DNA of 64,000 nucleotides from assembly GCF_002794255.1 (NCBI RefSeq), contig NZ_PGGW01000069.1:62001-126000 (forward strand). The letters run 5' to 3'. Made by a program: the position numbers and the translations under genes. The DNA is from Streptomyces carminius. GTDB taxonomy: Bacteria > Actinomycetota > Actinomycetes > Streptomycetales > Streptomycetaceae. Shown piece by piece: positions 8,052-16,491 of the stretch; positions within the stretch are counted from its first letter, which is position 1; each line of letters begins with the position of its first letter. The notes under the pieces are model-generated. The model was not told where the DNA came from. It ran no database searches and was given only the letters and a program-made list of their open reading frames with translations.

Positions 8052-10378
8052 CCAGTGACGCGGTGACCGCCACCCCGGCCGGAGGGACGCACCTCACCGG
8101 CGCCGGCCAGGGGACGGGGCCGGAGGCCGGGCCGCAGCACGGACTCGGTGCCTCGCTCCCGCCCGCCGACGCGTTCGCCAAGGTCCAGGGCACCTTCCCG
8201 TACGCCGCCGACCTGTGGGCCGAGGGACTGCTGTGGGCGGCCGTGCTGCGCTCCCCGCACCCGCACGCCCGCATCGTCTCCGTCGACACCTCGCAGGCCG
8301 CCGAGATGCCCGGGGTGCGGGCCGTCATCACCCACGAGGACGTGCCCGGCGAGGACACCTACGGCCGCCGGGTCGCCGACCGGCCCGCCTTCGCCCGTGA
8401 CGTGGTGCGCCACCACGGCGAGCCCATCGCCGCCGTCGCCGCCGACCACCCCGACACCGCCCGGCTGGCCGCCGCCGCGATCGCGGTCGAGTACGAGGTG
8501 CTGGAGCCGGTCACCGATCCGGAGAAGGCCTTCGAGGCCGACCCCGTCCACCCCGACGGCAATCTGATCCGGCACATCCCGCTGCGCTTCGGCGACGAGA
8601 CCGCCACCGGCGAGGTGGTCGTCGAGGGCCTGTACCGCATCGGCCGCCAGGACCCCGCCCCCATCGGCGCCGAGGCCGGGCTCGCAGTGCCGCGCACCGA
8701 CGGCGGCGTGGAGATCTACACCGCTTCCACCGACCCGCACACCGACCGCGAGCTGGCCGCCGCCTGCTTCGGGCTCCGCCCCGAGCAGGTCAAGATCGTG
8801 GTCACCGGCGTCCCCGGTGCCACGGCCGACCGCGAGGACCTCGGCGTGCAGCTCCCGCTGGGGCTGCTGGCGATGCGCACCGGCTGCCCGGTCAAGCTCG
8901 CCGCCAACCGCGAGGAGTCCTTCCTCGGCCACGCCCACCGCCACCCCACGCTGCTGCGCTACCGCCACCACGCCGACGCCGAGGGCCGGCTGGTCAAGGT
9001 CGAGGCGCAGATCCTGCTGGACGGGGGCGCCTACGCCGACGACTCCGCCGACGCGCTGGCCGCCGCCGTCGCCTTCGCGGCGGGACCGTACGTGGTGCCG
9101 CACGCGGTGATCGACGGCTGGGCGGTCCGTACGAACAACCCGCCCTCGGGCCATGTGCGCGGCGAGGGCGCGATGCAGGTGTGCGCCGCCTACGAGGGCC
9201 AGATGGACAAGCTCGCGGCCCGGCTGGGCATGGACCCGGTCGAACTGCGGATGCGCAACGTCATGGCCACCGGCGACCTGCTGCCCACCGGGCAGAGCGT
9301 CACCTGCCCGGCGCCCGTCGCCGAGCTGCTGCGCGCGGTGCGCGAGGCGCCGCTGCCGCCGCTGCCCAAGGACAGCCCGGAGGAGGACTGGCTGCTGCCG
9401 GGCGGCCCGGAGGGCGCGGGCGAGCCGGGCGCGGTGCGCCGCGGGGTCGGCTTCGCGCTGGGCATGGTCCACATGCTGGGGGCGGAGGGCACCGACGAGG
9501 TGTCCACGGCCACGGTGAAGGTCGACGGGCCCGTGGCGACGGTGATGTGCGCCGCCGTGGAGACCGGCCAGGGCTTCACCACCCTGGCCCGGCAGATCGT
9601 GCAGGAGGTCCTCGGCGTCGAGGAGGTGCACGTCGTCGCGGTGGACACCGACCAGCCCCCGGCGGGGCCCGGGGCGCGCGGCCGGCACACCTGGGTCTCG
9701 GGCGGCGCGGTGGAGCGCGCCGCCCGGATGGTCCGCACCCAGCTCCTCCAGCCGCTGGCCGCGAAGTTCGGGATGTCCACCGAACTGCTGACCGTCGCCG
9801 ACGGCAAGATCACCTCGTACGACGGGGTGCTCAGCACCACCGTCGCCGAGGCACTGGAGGGCAAGGAGCTGTGGGCCACGGCCCAGTGCCGCCCGCACCC
9901 CACCGAGCCGCTGGACGACACCGGGCAGGGCGACGCCTTCGTGAGCCTGGCCTTCGCCGCGATCCGCGCCGTGGTGGACGTGGACGTGGAACTCGGCGCG
10001 GTCCGGGTGGTGGAGATGACCGTCGCCCAGGACGTGGGCCGGGTCCTGAACCCGCAGCAGGTGCGCGCCCGGATCGAGGCCGGCGTCACCCAGGGGGTGG
10101 GCGCGGCGCTCACCGAGCACCTGCGGGTGTCCAGGGGGGTCGTACGCCACCCGGACCTGACGGCCTATCCGCTGCCGACCGCGCTGGACGCCCCGGAGGT
10201 GCGGATCGCCGAACTGGTCGAGGAGCGCGACGTGGTGGCGCCCTTCGGCGCGAAGTCGGTGAGCGCGGTCCCGGTGGTGGTCTCCCCGGCGGCGGTGGCC
10301 GCGGCGGTGCGCGCGGCCACCGGGCGGCCGGTCAACCGGCTGCCGATCCGGCCGCAGGCCGCGGTGATGACTCCCTAG
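8048..10378 (+). CDS. Molybdenum hydroxylase large subunit, atypical active site
   Basis: A 776-residue molybdopterin-binding subunit of the xanthine dehydrogenase/aldehyde oxidase family. The fold is clear: KVQGTFPYAADL, RSPHPHARI, REESFLGHAHRHP, LDGGAYADDS, a long second Mo domain, and VAQDVGRVLNP near the end. Key sites differ from the family. The usual GGFGGKE loop reads GATADRED (Glu kept, FGG lost), the usual RGFG reads RGEG, and the C-terminal GVGEPP loop carrying the catalytic glutamate reads SVSAVP. These are read by eye from family memory. The protein may have altered chemistry or be inactive. Start GTG 8048 overlaps the previous stop. A large hairpin follows at once. Confidence 0.87.
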   Translation: MTSDAVTATPAGGTHLTGAGQGTGPEAGPQHGLGASLPPADAFAKVQGTFPYAADLWAEGLLWAAVLRSPHPHARIVSVDTSQAAEMPGVRAVITHEDVPGEDTYGRRVADRPAFARDVVRHHGEPIAAVAADHPDTARLAAAAIAVEYEVLEPVTDPEKAFEADPVHPDGNLIRHIPLRFGDETATGEVVVEGLYRIGRQDPAPIGAEAGLAVPRTDGGVEIYTASTDPHTDRELAAACFGLRPEQVKIVVTGVPGATADREDLGVQLPLGLLAMRTGCPVKLAANREESFLGHAHRHPTLLRYRHHADAEGRLVKVEAQILLDGGAYADDSADALAAAVAFAAGPYVVPHAVIDGWAVRTNNPPSGHVRGEGAMQVCAAYEGQMDKLAARLGMDPVELRMRNVMATGDLLPTGQSVTCPAPVAELLRAVREAPLPPLPKDSPEEDWLLPGGPEGAGEPGAVRRGVGFALGMVHMLGAEGTDEVSTATVKVDGPVATVMCAAVETGQGFTTLARQIVQEVLGVEEVHVVAVDTDQPPAGPGARGRHTWVSGGAVERAARMVRTQLLQPLAAKFGMSTELLTVADGKITSYDGVLSTTVAEALEGKELWATAQCRPHPTEPLDDTGQGDAFVSLAFAAIRAVVDVDVELGAVRVVEMTVAQDVGRVLNPQQVRARIEAGVTQGVGAALTEHLRVSRGVVRHPDLTAYPLPTALDAPEVRIAELVEERDVVAPFGAKSVSAVPVVVSPAAVAAAVRAATGRPVNRLPIRPQAAVMTP

Positions 10379-10380
10379 GA

Positions 10381-10460
10381 CGGCGGGCCGGAGCCGGAGC
10401 CGGAGCCGGACGCGGGCGGGCGGCGGCGGGTCGGCGTCCGGCTCCGGCTCCGGCCCGCCG
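10381..10460. terminator. Bidirectional terminator between convergent operons
   Basis: A near-perfect 27-bp stem: right arm 10434-10460 pairs with 10381-10413, the left arm carrying one extra 6-bp GAGCCG unit as a bulge. It exactly fills the 82-bp gap between the Mo-subunit stop (10378) and the doxX stop (10461). Confidence 0.85.
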
Positions 10461-11057
10461 TCACCGGTCGTCGTCGGAACTCCGGGTGTCCGGCCGCAGA
10501 TGGGCGGCGACGGCGAGGCCGGCCGCCAGCAGGACGACGTTCTTGAGGACGTACTGGCCCGCCATCGTGGGGAAGGCGACGCTGCCGTCCCACATCTCGC
10601 CGGGCAGTACCACCAGGGCCGAGAAGGTGCCGGCCAGGTGGATGAAGAAGACGACCAGGGTCAGCCGCAGCAGCAGCCCGGTGACCAGCCCGGCGCCGAT
10701 CAGCATCTCCGCCATGGCCAGCAGCGGCCGGGACAGGTCGGCCGGGACGCGGCCGGCGGTCAGGGCACTCATGACCCGGGTGGCCAGATCCTCGGCGGGA
10801 CTGAGACCGGGCAGGAGCTTCAGTGCGCCGAACCAGACGAACAGCAGCCCGACCGACACCCGCAGCACGGTGAAGCTGTGCCGCCGGCAGAACGCGGGCA
10901 GGGCGCGCGGCCCGCGCCGGGGGCGGGGCTCCCGGGGGGTGAGGCCGCTCACCACCGTTCCCGTCAGCACCTTCGCGCCCGCCGGGGGAGCGGGTGCCGA
11001 GGGTCCTGCGGGGGCGGCGGGGACGGCGGGGGCGGCGAGGCCCCGCTTCCGCCTCAT
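10461..11057 (-). CDS. DoxX-family membrane protein
   Basis: A 198-residue integral membrane protein of the DoxX family, with four predicted helices, typically LLFVWFGALKLLPG, AEMLIGAGLVTGLLLRLTL and YVLKNVVLLAAGLAVAA. The family is linked to quinone or thiol redox and oxidative stress; its exact role is unknown. A Pro/Ala-rich N-terminal tail of about 60 residues precedes the first helix. ATG 11057 (MRRKRG) was chosen because GGGAAG lies 5 nt upstream and a small upstream ORF ends on it as ATGA. ATG 11114 (MSYPSAG) is the alternative but has no ribosome site. A CebR-like palindrome lies about 180 bp upstream. Confidence 0.82.
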   Translation of the reverse strand: MRRKRGLAAPAVPAAPAGPSAPAPPAGAKVLTGTVVSGLTPREPRPRRGPRALPAFCRRHSFTVLRVSVGLLFVWFGALKLLPGLSPAEDLATRVMSALTAGRVPADLSRPLLAMAEMLIGAGLVTGLLLRLTLVVFFIHLAGTFSALVVLPGEMWDGSVAFPTMAGQYVLKNVVLLAAGLAVAAHLRPDTRSSDDDR

Positions 11058-11197
11058 GACCGCTTCCCGAAGGCGGGCGCCGGGCGGGGAGCGGCCGGCC
11101 GACGGGTATGACATCGTTGTCTGTTCAACCGGTTCGGGGGCCGGTCCGGTTCGGCGGTGGAGCACGGACTCGTGGTGGGGCACAAGTCGGATCTCAT
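11054..11197 (-). CDS. Small ORF coupled to doxX
   Basis: A 47-codon ORF starting MRSDLCPTTS, preceded by GGAGG five nt before its ATG (11197), one of the best ribosome sites in the window. Its TGA overlaps the doxX ATG at 11057 as ATGA. The product is Pro/Arg-rich with three cysteines, has no membrane segment and is not recognised. It could be a real small protein or an upstream ORF that controls doxX translation. Third-position GC does not clearly favour this frame over the doxX frame, so coding status is uncertain. Confidence 0.35.
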   Translation of the reverse strand: MRSDLCPTTSPCSTAEPDRPPNRLNRQRCHTRRPAAPRPAPAFGKRS

Positions 11198-11233
11198 GGA
11201 ATCCTCCGGCGGGAGCGGTGCTGACAGAAGCTA

Positions 11234-11247
11234 TGGGAGCGCTCCCA
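11234..11247. promoter_or_regulatory. CebR-type operator palindrome
   Basis: TGGGAGCGCTCCCA is a perfect 14-bp palindrome and equals the known binding box of CebR, the LacI-family cello-oligosaccharide repressor of Streptomyces. It lies 37 nt before the small ORF and is in position to control the small ORF-doxX unit. No sugar gene adjoins it. Confidence 0.6.
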
Positions 11248-11395
11248 CGCACCGTTGACCGGAATGTACGGGCGCACCGGGTGTCTGGCAAGAGGTGGCG
11301 CGCGGCGCGTTCCGGCCTCCGCGGCGGCTCCCGCGCGCCCGCCGCCGGCCGCTGACGGCCGTCCCGCGCCCCCGGGGTCCGGCGCCGCGGCCGGG

Positions 11396-12667
11396 TCAGT
11401 TCCGTGCCGGGCCCTGCGGGAACGGGACGGCCGCCGGGGAGGTCTTGGCGAGGTCGGCGCCGGTGTGGGCGTCCATGCGGGTGGCCTCGGGGCCGTACCA
11501 GTCCAGGCACATCACCGTCGCGTCGTCCCGGAGTTCGCCGCGGTTGGCGTCCAGCACGGCCATGGTCAGCACCTGGACCGTCTCCCGGGGGTGGAGGTGC
11601 CCGGTGTCCGCCAGCAGGGCGGGCAGGTCGGCCGTACCGGAGCCCCGGTCCTGCATGCCGTCGGTGAGGATGACGAGCCGGTCGCCCGGCCGCAGGGTCA
11701 GCTCCTGGACCCGGTAGGTGTGCGGGACGCGTACCCCGAACGGGAGGTCGATGCTCAGCCCCAGCTCCTCGACCCGGCCGTCCCGCAGCCGCAGCGGCCA
11801 GGGGTGTCCGGCGTTGACGAGCCGGACCCGGCCGTCGTTCAGCTCCACGCGGAGCAGCAGCCCGGTCGCCAGCGCGCCGCCGCTGTGCTCGACCATGGCC
11901 CGGTGGGCGCGTTCGGCCTGCTCGGCCAGGTCGCGGCCCGCCCGGCGGGCGCCGCGCAGCGCCCCGAGCAGCAGGGAGGCCAGCAGGGCGGCCTGCACGT
12001 CGTGGCCCATGGCGTCGGTGACGGACAGATGCAGGGTGCCGCGGTCCAGGGCGTAGTCGAAGGTGTCGCCGCCGACGTTGCCCGCCGGCTCCAGGGCCCC
12101 GGCCACCGCGAACTGGTCGGCCTCGCAGGCCAGCGAGGAGGGCAGCAGGTTGTGCTGGATCTCGGCGGCCAGAGTGAGGGGGGTGGTGCGCCGCCCCCAC
12201 TGGTACAGGTCGGTGAAGCGCTGGTTGGCGATGACGATGTAGGCCAGGGTGTGGGCGGCCCGGCTGATCTCCCGCAGCGTCCTGGGCGAGGGACCGGCCG
12301 GAATCCGCACCTCCAGCAGCCCGATGGAGTCCCCCCGGTTGGTGACCGGGGCGATCACCCGCTGCCCGCCGTCCCCGTCGACGGAGTCCGCCAGCCGCAG
12401 CCGCTGGGTGCGGAGGACGTCGCCGTAGACGCTGCCGAACAGGGGGACGCGTTCGATGCTCTCCCCGGTGCCCACCTCGCCCGCCGTGCTCAGCCGCACC
12501 ACCGACTGGCCCGCCAGATCGGTGATCAGGAAGGACACCGAGGTGGCACCGAAGCGCCGTCTGAGTTCCTGGGCCACCACGTCCACCGACTCCACCGGCG
12601 CGGCCGTCTCGGCCGCCGCCAGGATCCCGGTGTGCGTACGCCTCTCGGTGTCGTACTCGACCGCCAT
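11396..12667 (-). CDS. GAF-SpoIIE (PP2C) protein phosphatase
   Basis: A 423-residue RsbU-like regulator with an N-terminal GAF sensor domain (about 25-175) and a SpoIIE/PPM serine phosphatase domain (about 190-390). Metal-site motifs are visible: GNVGGDTFDY, VTDAMGHDV, LVNAGHPWPL and LVILTDGMQD, with the last Asp in LRDDATVM. Such proteins dephosphorylate anti-anti-sigma factors in partner-switching stress or differentiation pathways. ATG 12667 (MAVEYDTERR) is preceded by GAGGGAG at good spacing; an in-frame ATG 30 nt upstream is less likely. The gene lies downstream of, and on the same strand as, the large SpoIIE protein. Confidence 0.92.
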   Translation of the reverse strand: MAVEYDTERRTHTGILAAAETAAPVESVDVVAQELRRRFGATSVSFLITDLAGQSVVRLSTAGEVGTGESIERVPLFGSVYGDVLRTQRLRLADSVDGDGGQRVIAPVTNRGDSIGLLEVRIPAGPSPRTLREISRAAHTLAYIVIANQRFTDLYQWGRRTTPLTLAAEIQHNLLPSSLACEADQFAVAGALEPAGNVGGDTFDYALDRGTLHLSVTDAMGHDVQAALLASLLLGALRGARRAGRDLAEQAERAHRAMVEHSGGALATGLLLRVELNDGRVRLVNAGHPWPLRLRDGRVEELGLSIDLPFGVRVPHTYRVQELTLRPGDRLVILTDGMQDRGSGTADLPALLADTGHLHPRETVQVLTMAVLDANRGELRDDATVMCLDWYGPEATRMDAHTGADLAKTSPAAVPFPQGPARN

Positions 12668-12832
12668 CACCAACTCCCTCGCCAGGAGACACGCCATCGC
12701 CGGCCGTGTTGCCGACCGGCTCCGTACAGGTCCGTACGCCCCGGCTGCTCGCTTCGCCGCTCGCCACGAGTGGGGGGCCGGTGCCGGGGCGGGGCACCGG
12801 GGTGGCGGTTCTGTCTCCGGCCCGGGAGGGCG

Positions 12833-13015
12833 CTATCCGGGGTCCGGGTACGAAGGGGCCGGTACGGCCGCCCGGTCCGCACCGTCGGTCACAACGGTCA
12901 CGCCGGGTGACCGGCGGTGGACCGGCCGGCCGTCGCGGGTAGGCACGTACGCCGTCTCCCGCCGCTCCCGGGACTCGGATGGCGTCCCGGGCACGGACAC
13001 CCACGAGTGGTCCAT
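12833..13015 (-). CDS. Small hypothetical protein
   Basis: A 60-residue ORF beginning MDHSWVSVPG with a strong AGGAGG six nt before the ATG. The product is hydrophilic, rich in Arg, Pro and Val, with no cysteine, signal or membrane segment, and no family is recognised. It sits between two SpoIIE phosphatase genes on the same strand, with AT-richer promoter-like sequence upstream (13075-13125). Evidence for coding is the ribosome site and position only. Confidence 0.42.
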   Translation of the reverse strand: MDHSWVSVPGTPSESRERRETAYVPTRDGRPVHRRSPGVTVVTDGADRAAVPAPSYPDPG

Positions 13016-13263
13016 GAGCCGCCTCCTCATACCCGGCGGACGGGGTGCCCGGGAGGGGACCCGCGACCGTGCCGAACCGAACGTGCCAACAGTTCGCTCG
13101 TAACCCGTTGTAGCGGGCCAAAACCAGCCGCCGGTCCCGGAACCGTCCCGGGCCGGGGTTCCGCACCGCTCACCACCCCGGCTGCCGCGGGAGGCGCCGG
13201 CCCTCGTCCGCCGGCCGGGATCCCCGGCGGGAGCGCCGCGTGCGGGCACCGGCCGGTGTGTTC

Positions 13264-16224
13264 CTAGAGCTCCTCGAAGGCGGGGTCGTCGAAGGCCGCC
13301 AGCAGGCTGTCGACGGTGAGTTCCGCCCGGGCTTCCGGGACCTCCCGCGAGGTCCGGCCGGGGGGCCGCCCGAGGGGCTGCTCGGCCCAGATGACCTTGC
13401 CGCGGTCGGTGTACCGGGTGCCCCAGCGCGCGGTGAGCTGGGCGACCAGGAACAGCCCGCGGCCCCCCTCGTCGTGGAGGGCGGCGCGGCGCATGTGGGG
13501 CGAGGTGCTGCTGCCGTCGGACACCTCGCAGATCAGCGAGCGGTCACGGATCAGCCGCAGCCGGATGGGTCCGGCGGCGTGCCGGAGGGCGTTGGAGAGC
13601 AGTTCGCTGACCACCAGCTCGGTGGTGAAGGCCGCGTCGGACAGACCCCACTCGGCCAGCTGCCGCCCGGCGGCGGCGCGCAGGCCCGGAACGGCGGACG
13701 TCTCGGGAGGCACCTCCCAGCTCGCCACGGATCCGGCGGGCAGCGCGCGGGTGCGGGCCACCAGCAGGGTGACGTCGTCGCCGGCGCCCGGGGCGGGCAG
13801 GGTGTCCAGCACCGTCCCGCAGGTCTCCTCGGCGGACCGGCCGGCGCGGGAGAGCGCGGCGCGCAGCTGCTCCAGGGAGAGGTCGATGTCCCGGTTGCGG
13901 TCCTCGACGAGTCCGTCGCTGTAGAGGACGAGCCGGCTGCCCTCCGGCAGGTGCAGCTCGCAGGTCTCGAAGGGCAGACCGCCCAGACCGAGCGGCGGGC
14001 AGGCGGGCACGTCGGCGAAGTACGCCCGGCCGTCGGGCTCGACCACGGCGGGCAGCGGATGGCCGGCGCGGGCCATGGTGCACACCCGGGAGACCGGGTC
14101 GTAGACGGCGTACAGACAGGTGGCCCCGGTGGCCTCGGTCTCGCCCGGAGCCGCCGTGCCGCCCTGGTCGAGGGGCTGGTCGAGGCTGATCACCAGATCG
14201 TCGAGCCGGGCCAGGAGCTCGTCCGGGGCCAGGTCGAGGGCGGCGAGGTTCTGCACCGCGGTGCGCAGCCGCCCCATGGTGACGGCGGCGTGCAGTCCGT
14301 GGCCGACGACGTCGCCGAGGACCAGGGCGACCCGGGCCCCGGACAGCGGGATGACGTCGAACCAGTCGCCGCCCACCCCGCCGGTCTCGGCCTGGGCGGG
14401 CAGATAGCGGTGGGCGGTCTCCACGGCGGTCAGCTCGGGCAGGGCGCGCGGCAGCAGACTGCGCTGGAGGGTGAGCGCCACGGTGTGCTCACGGGTGTAG
14501 CGCCGGGCGTTGTCCAGGCTCAGGGCCGCGCGGGTGGCCAGCTCCTCGGCGAGGGCCAGGTCGTCGTCCCCGAAGGGCTCGGGCTGGTCGCAGCGGTAGA
14601 AGGTGGCCACGCCCAGGGTGGTGCCGCGGGCGAGCAGCGGGACGGCGACCAGCGAGTGGACGCCCTGGGCGAGGAGCTGCTTGACGCGCGCCGGGTCCTG
14701 GGCCTGCCAGCCGGGGGCGGTGTGCAGGTCCGACTCCAGCACCGCCCGCTCGCCCGCCAGACAGCGGGCCTGCGGCGCGGCCGGTATGAAGTCGACCGGG
14801 CCGCCCGCCGGGTACAGGGGGAAGTCCGCGCGGACGCCGTGCAGGGCCGCCCGGTGCAGCTTCCCCCGTGCCGGGGATCCCGCCGCGCCGCCCGGCTCCT
14901 CGCCGCGCAGCACGGGCTCCAGCAGGTCCACCGTGGCGAAGTCCGCGAGGTCGGGCACCGCGGTACGGGCCAGCTCCTCGGCGGTACGCGTGACGTCGAG
15001 GGTGGTGCCGATGTGCGCGGCGGCCTTGGACAGCAGTGCCAGCCGCCGCCGCGCCGCGACCGCCAGGCGGCCCACGCCCGGCTCTCCCACGGCGAGCAGC
15101 CAGGCGTCGCCCGGCCGCCCGCCCGTGTCCGCCGTGCCGGCCGTGTCCGCCGTGCCGGCCGTGTCCGCCGTGCCGGCCGTGTCCGCCGTGCCGGCCGTGT
15201 CCGCCGTGCCGGCCGTGTCCGCCGTGCCGGCCGGGGCCGCCGGACCTGGCGGACGGCCGGTGAACGGCGGTGTGAGGAGCCGGCCCGGGGACCGGGGGGA
15301 GCCCTCGGGCAGCAGCACCTCGACGGCGAGCCCGTCGACGCCGGAGCCCCCGGAGGAGGCCTCCACCGGCCGGGTCAGCAGGGTGACCGTCCGGCCGTCG
15401 GGGAGGGCGACCTCGACGGCGGCCCGGTGCGCCGACGCGATGAGTTCGGCGGCCCGCTCCCGCAGCAGGAGCCGCGCCTCGTGCCCCAGCATCCGGTCGG
15501 ACAGCGAGCCGGGTCCGTCCAGCGGCCCGCGGAGGCCGCTGCCCGACCGCCCCCGCTCCGAGGCCCGCAGATACGCCTGGAGCAGGGCGCGCTCCCGCTG
15601 TCCGGCCTGCTCCAGCAGCCGCTGCTCGACCGCGTGCCCGGCCCGGATCATCAGGATCTCCACGTCGGGGTCGGTCTCGGCGAGCTGCCCGATGAAGTCG
15701 ATGACGCCCTCCATGCGCCCGCTGAGCGGGTTGTGGATGGGCACGGCCACGCACACGTGCGACTGGGAGCGCTCACCGAAGTGCTCGGCGCCCAGCACCC
15801 GGACGGGACGCCGCTCCACCAGCGCCAGCCCCAGTCCGCCGGTGCCGACCAGATGCTCGGGGAAGCAGAAACCGGGCGCCTCGTGGGAGGCGTCGAGACG
15901 GCGGTTCATGTCCGGTTCGCCGACCCGGCGCTGGAGCTTCTTGCCCCGGTCGTCGGCGAGGAACACGCTCGCCCGGGTGCCGGCGATCCGCGACTCCAGC
16001 CAGTCGAGCACCGGCCCGGCGGCGTGGACGAGCCGGCTGTCGGGGTCGAGGGCGGGGTCGTAGACCGGCTCGATCCGCTCCGGGTCGATCCCCAGGGCGC
16101 GGGAGCGCTGCCAGGAGCTGAGGATGGCGGGCCGGGTGCCCCCGGTGACCAGCTCGCCGGTGAGGAACCGGGCGCGGGCGCGGGAGGCGGCCCTGTCCAG
16201 GTCGTCCCACTCCCTGTGGGCCAT
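13264..16224 (-). CDS. Multi-domain SpoIIE phosphatase / anti-sigma kinase regulator
   Basis: A 986-residue soluble regulator. In order: an AcoR-like GAF input region (about 1-220, with TRPAILSSWQRSR and the loop FCFPEHLVGTGG), a coupling region, a low-complexity linker made of six GTADTA repeats (about 332-367), a second GAF (about 385-560), a SpoIIE/PP2C domain (about 590-790, GGVGGDWFDV and LGDVVGHGLHA), and a C-terminal HATPase_c serine kinase domain (ELLSNALRHA near 875, DEGGRGLFLV). This combines phosphatase and anti-sigma-like kinase in one chain, as in many Streptomyces partner-switch proteins. ATG 16224 has only a weak ribosome site. It is divergent from the MFS gene. Confidence 0.92.
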   Translation of the reverse strand: MAHREWDDLDRAASRARARFLTGELVTGGTRPAILSSWQRSRALGIDPERIEPVYDPALDPDSRLVHAAGPVLDWLESRIAGTRASVFLADDRGKKLQRRVGEPDMNRRLDASHEAPGFCFPEHLVGTGGLGLALVERRPVRVLGAEHFGERSQSHVCVAVPIHNPLSGRMEGVIDFIGQLAETDPDVEILMIRAGHAVEQRLLEQAGQRERALLQAYLRASERGRSGSGLRGPLDGPGSLSDRMLGHEARLLLRERAAELIASAHRAAVEVALPDGRTVTLLTRPVEASSGGSGVDGLAVEVLLPEGSPRSPGRLLTPPFTGRPPGPAAPAGTADTAGTADTAGTADTAGTADTAGTADTAGTADTGGRPGDAWLLAVGEPGVGRLAVAARRRLALLSKAAAHIGTTLDVTRTAEELARTAVPDLADFATVDLLEPVLRGEEPGGAAGSPARGKLHRAALHGVRADFPLYPAGGPVDFIPAAPQARCLAGERAVLESDLHTAPGWQAQDPARVKQLLAQGVHSLVAVPLLARGTTLGVATFYRCDQPEPFGDDDLALAEELATRAALSLDNARRYTREHTVALTLQRSLLPRALPELTAVETAHRYLPAQAETGGVGGDWFDVIPLSGARVALVLGDVVGHGLHAAVTMGRLRTAVQNLAALDLAPDELLARLDDLVISLDQPLDQGGTAAPGETEATGATCLYAVYDPVSRVCTMARAGHPLPAVVEPDGRAYFADVPACPPLGLGGLPFETCELHLPEGSRLVLYSDGLVEDRNRDIDLSLEQLRAALSRAGRSAEETCGTVLDTLPAPGAGDDVTLLVARTRALPAGSVASWEVPPETSAVPGLRAAAGRQLAEWGLSDAAFTTELVVSELLSNALRHAAGPIRLRLIRDRSLICEVSDGSSTSPHMRRAALHDEGGRGLFLVAQLTARWGTRYTDRGKVIWAEQPLGRPPGRTSREVPEARAELTVDSLLAAFDDPAFEEL
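15125..15232. repeat. 18-bp minisatellite, six perfect copies
   Basis: GTGTCCGCCGTGCCGGCC is repeated six times with no mismatch (108 bp) inside the SpoIIE regulator gene and encodes the GTADTA linker repeat. Units are in frame, so copy-number change would alter linker length by six residues without disrupting the gene. Confidence 0.95.
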
Positions 16225-16312
16225 GGTGGATCACCGTCCTCACGGGACGTCTGCGCGGGCCGCCGGGAGTGCTTCCGCGGAGCGGGAGCCGGCGGTGTGG
16301 ATCCCTGCCGAA

Positions 16313-16341
16313 AGTATAGTTTCGACATTGAAAACACAAGA
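16313..16341 (-). promoter_or_regulatory. Putative promoter of SpoIIE regulator gene
   Basis: On the minus strand TATACT (16318-16313) is a strong -10. TCTTGT (16341-16336) lies 17 nt upstream as a poor -35. The segment 16310-16365 is markedly AT-rich compared with its surroundings and may hold divergent promoters. Confidence 0.45.
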
Positions 16342-16478
16342 TTTCCCTACTGTATTCGCAAGGCGCGGAAACCGGTGCGGAAAAGACCCGGCGGACGCCC
16401 GGGAACCGGCGGAGGACCAGGACCGGAGACCGATCCGCTCTCCGTCCCCCGACAGGTGTCAGTGTCAGGGACGGGCCT

Positions 16479-16484
16479 TACGCT
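16479..16484 (+). promoter_or_regulatory. -10 element for leaderless MFS mRNA
   Basis: TACGCT ends 7 nt before the ATG at 16492, and no Shine-Dalgarno sequence is present. Confidence 0.5.
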
Positions 16485-16491
16485 GACCCGC

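Noticed and set aside
10461..13166. A 901-codon minus-strand open frame running from doxX across the phosphatase gene
   Set aside because: Only its last ~200 codons (doxX) show family features; the rest is the low-stop frame opposite to the real phosphatase reading, expected at this GC content.
15125..15232. CRISPR-like array
   Set aside because: The 18-bp units are contiguous with no spacers and encode an in-frame peptide repeat.
13240..16491. Long plus-strand open frame leading into the MFS gene
   Set aside because: It is antisense to the SpoIIE regulator, has no ribosome site and shows no protein family; the MFS homology begins only at 16492.
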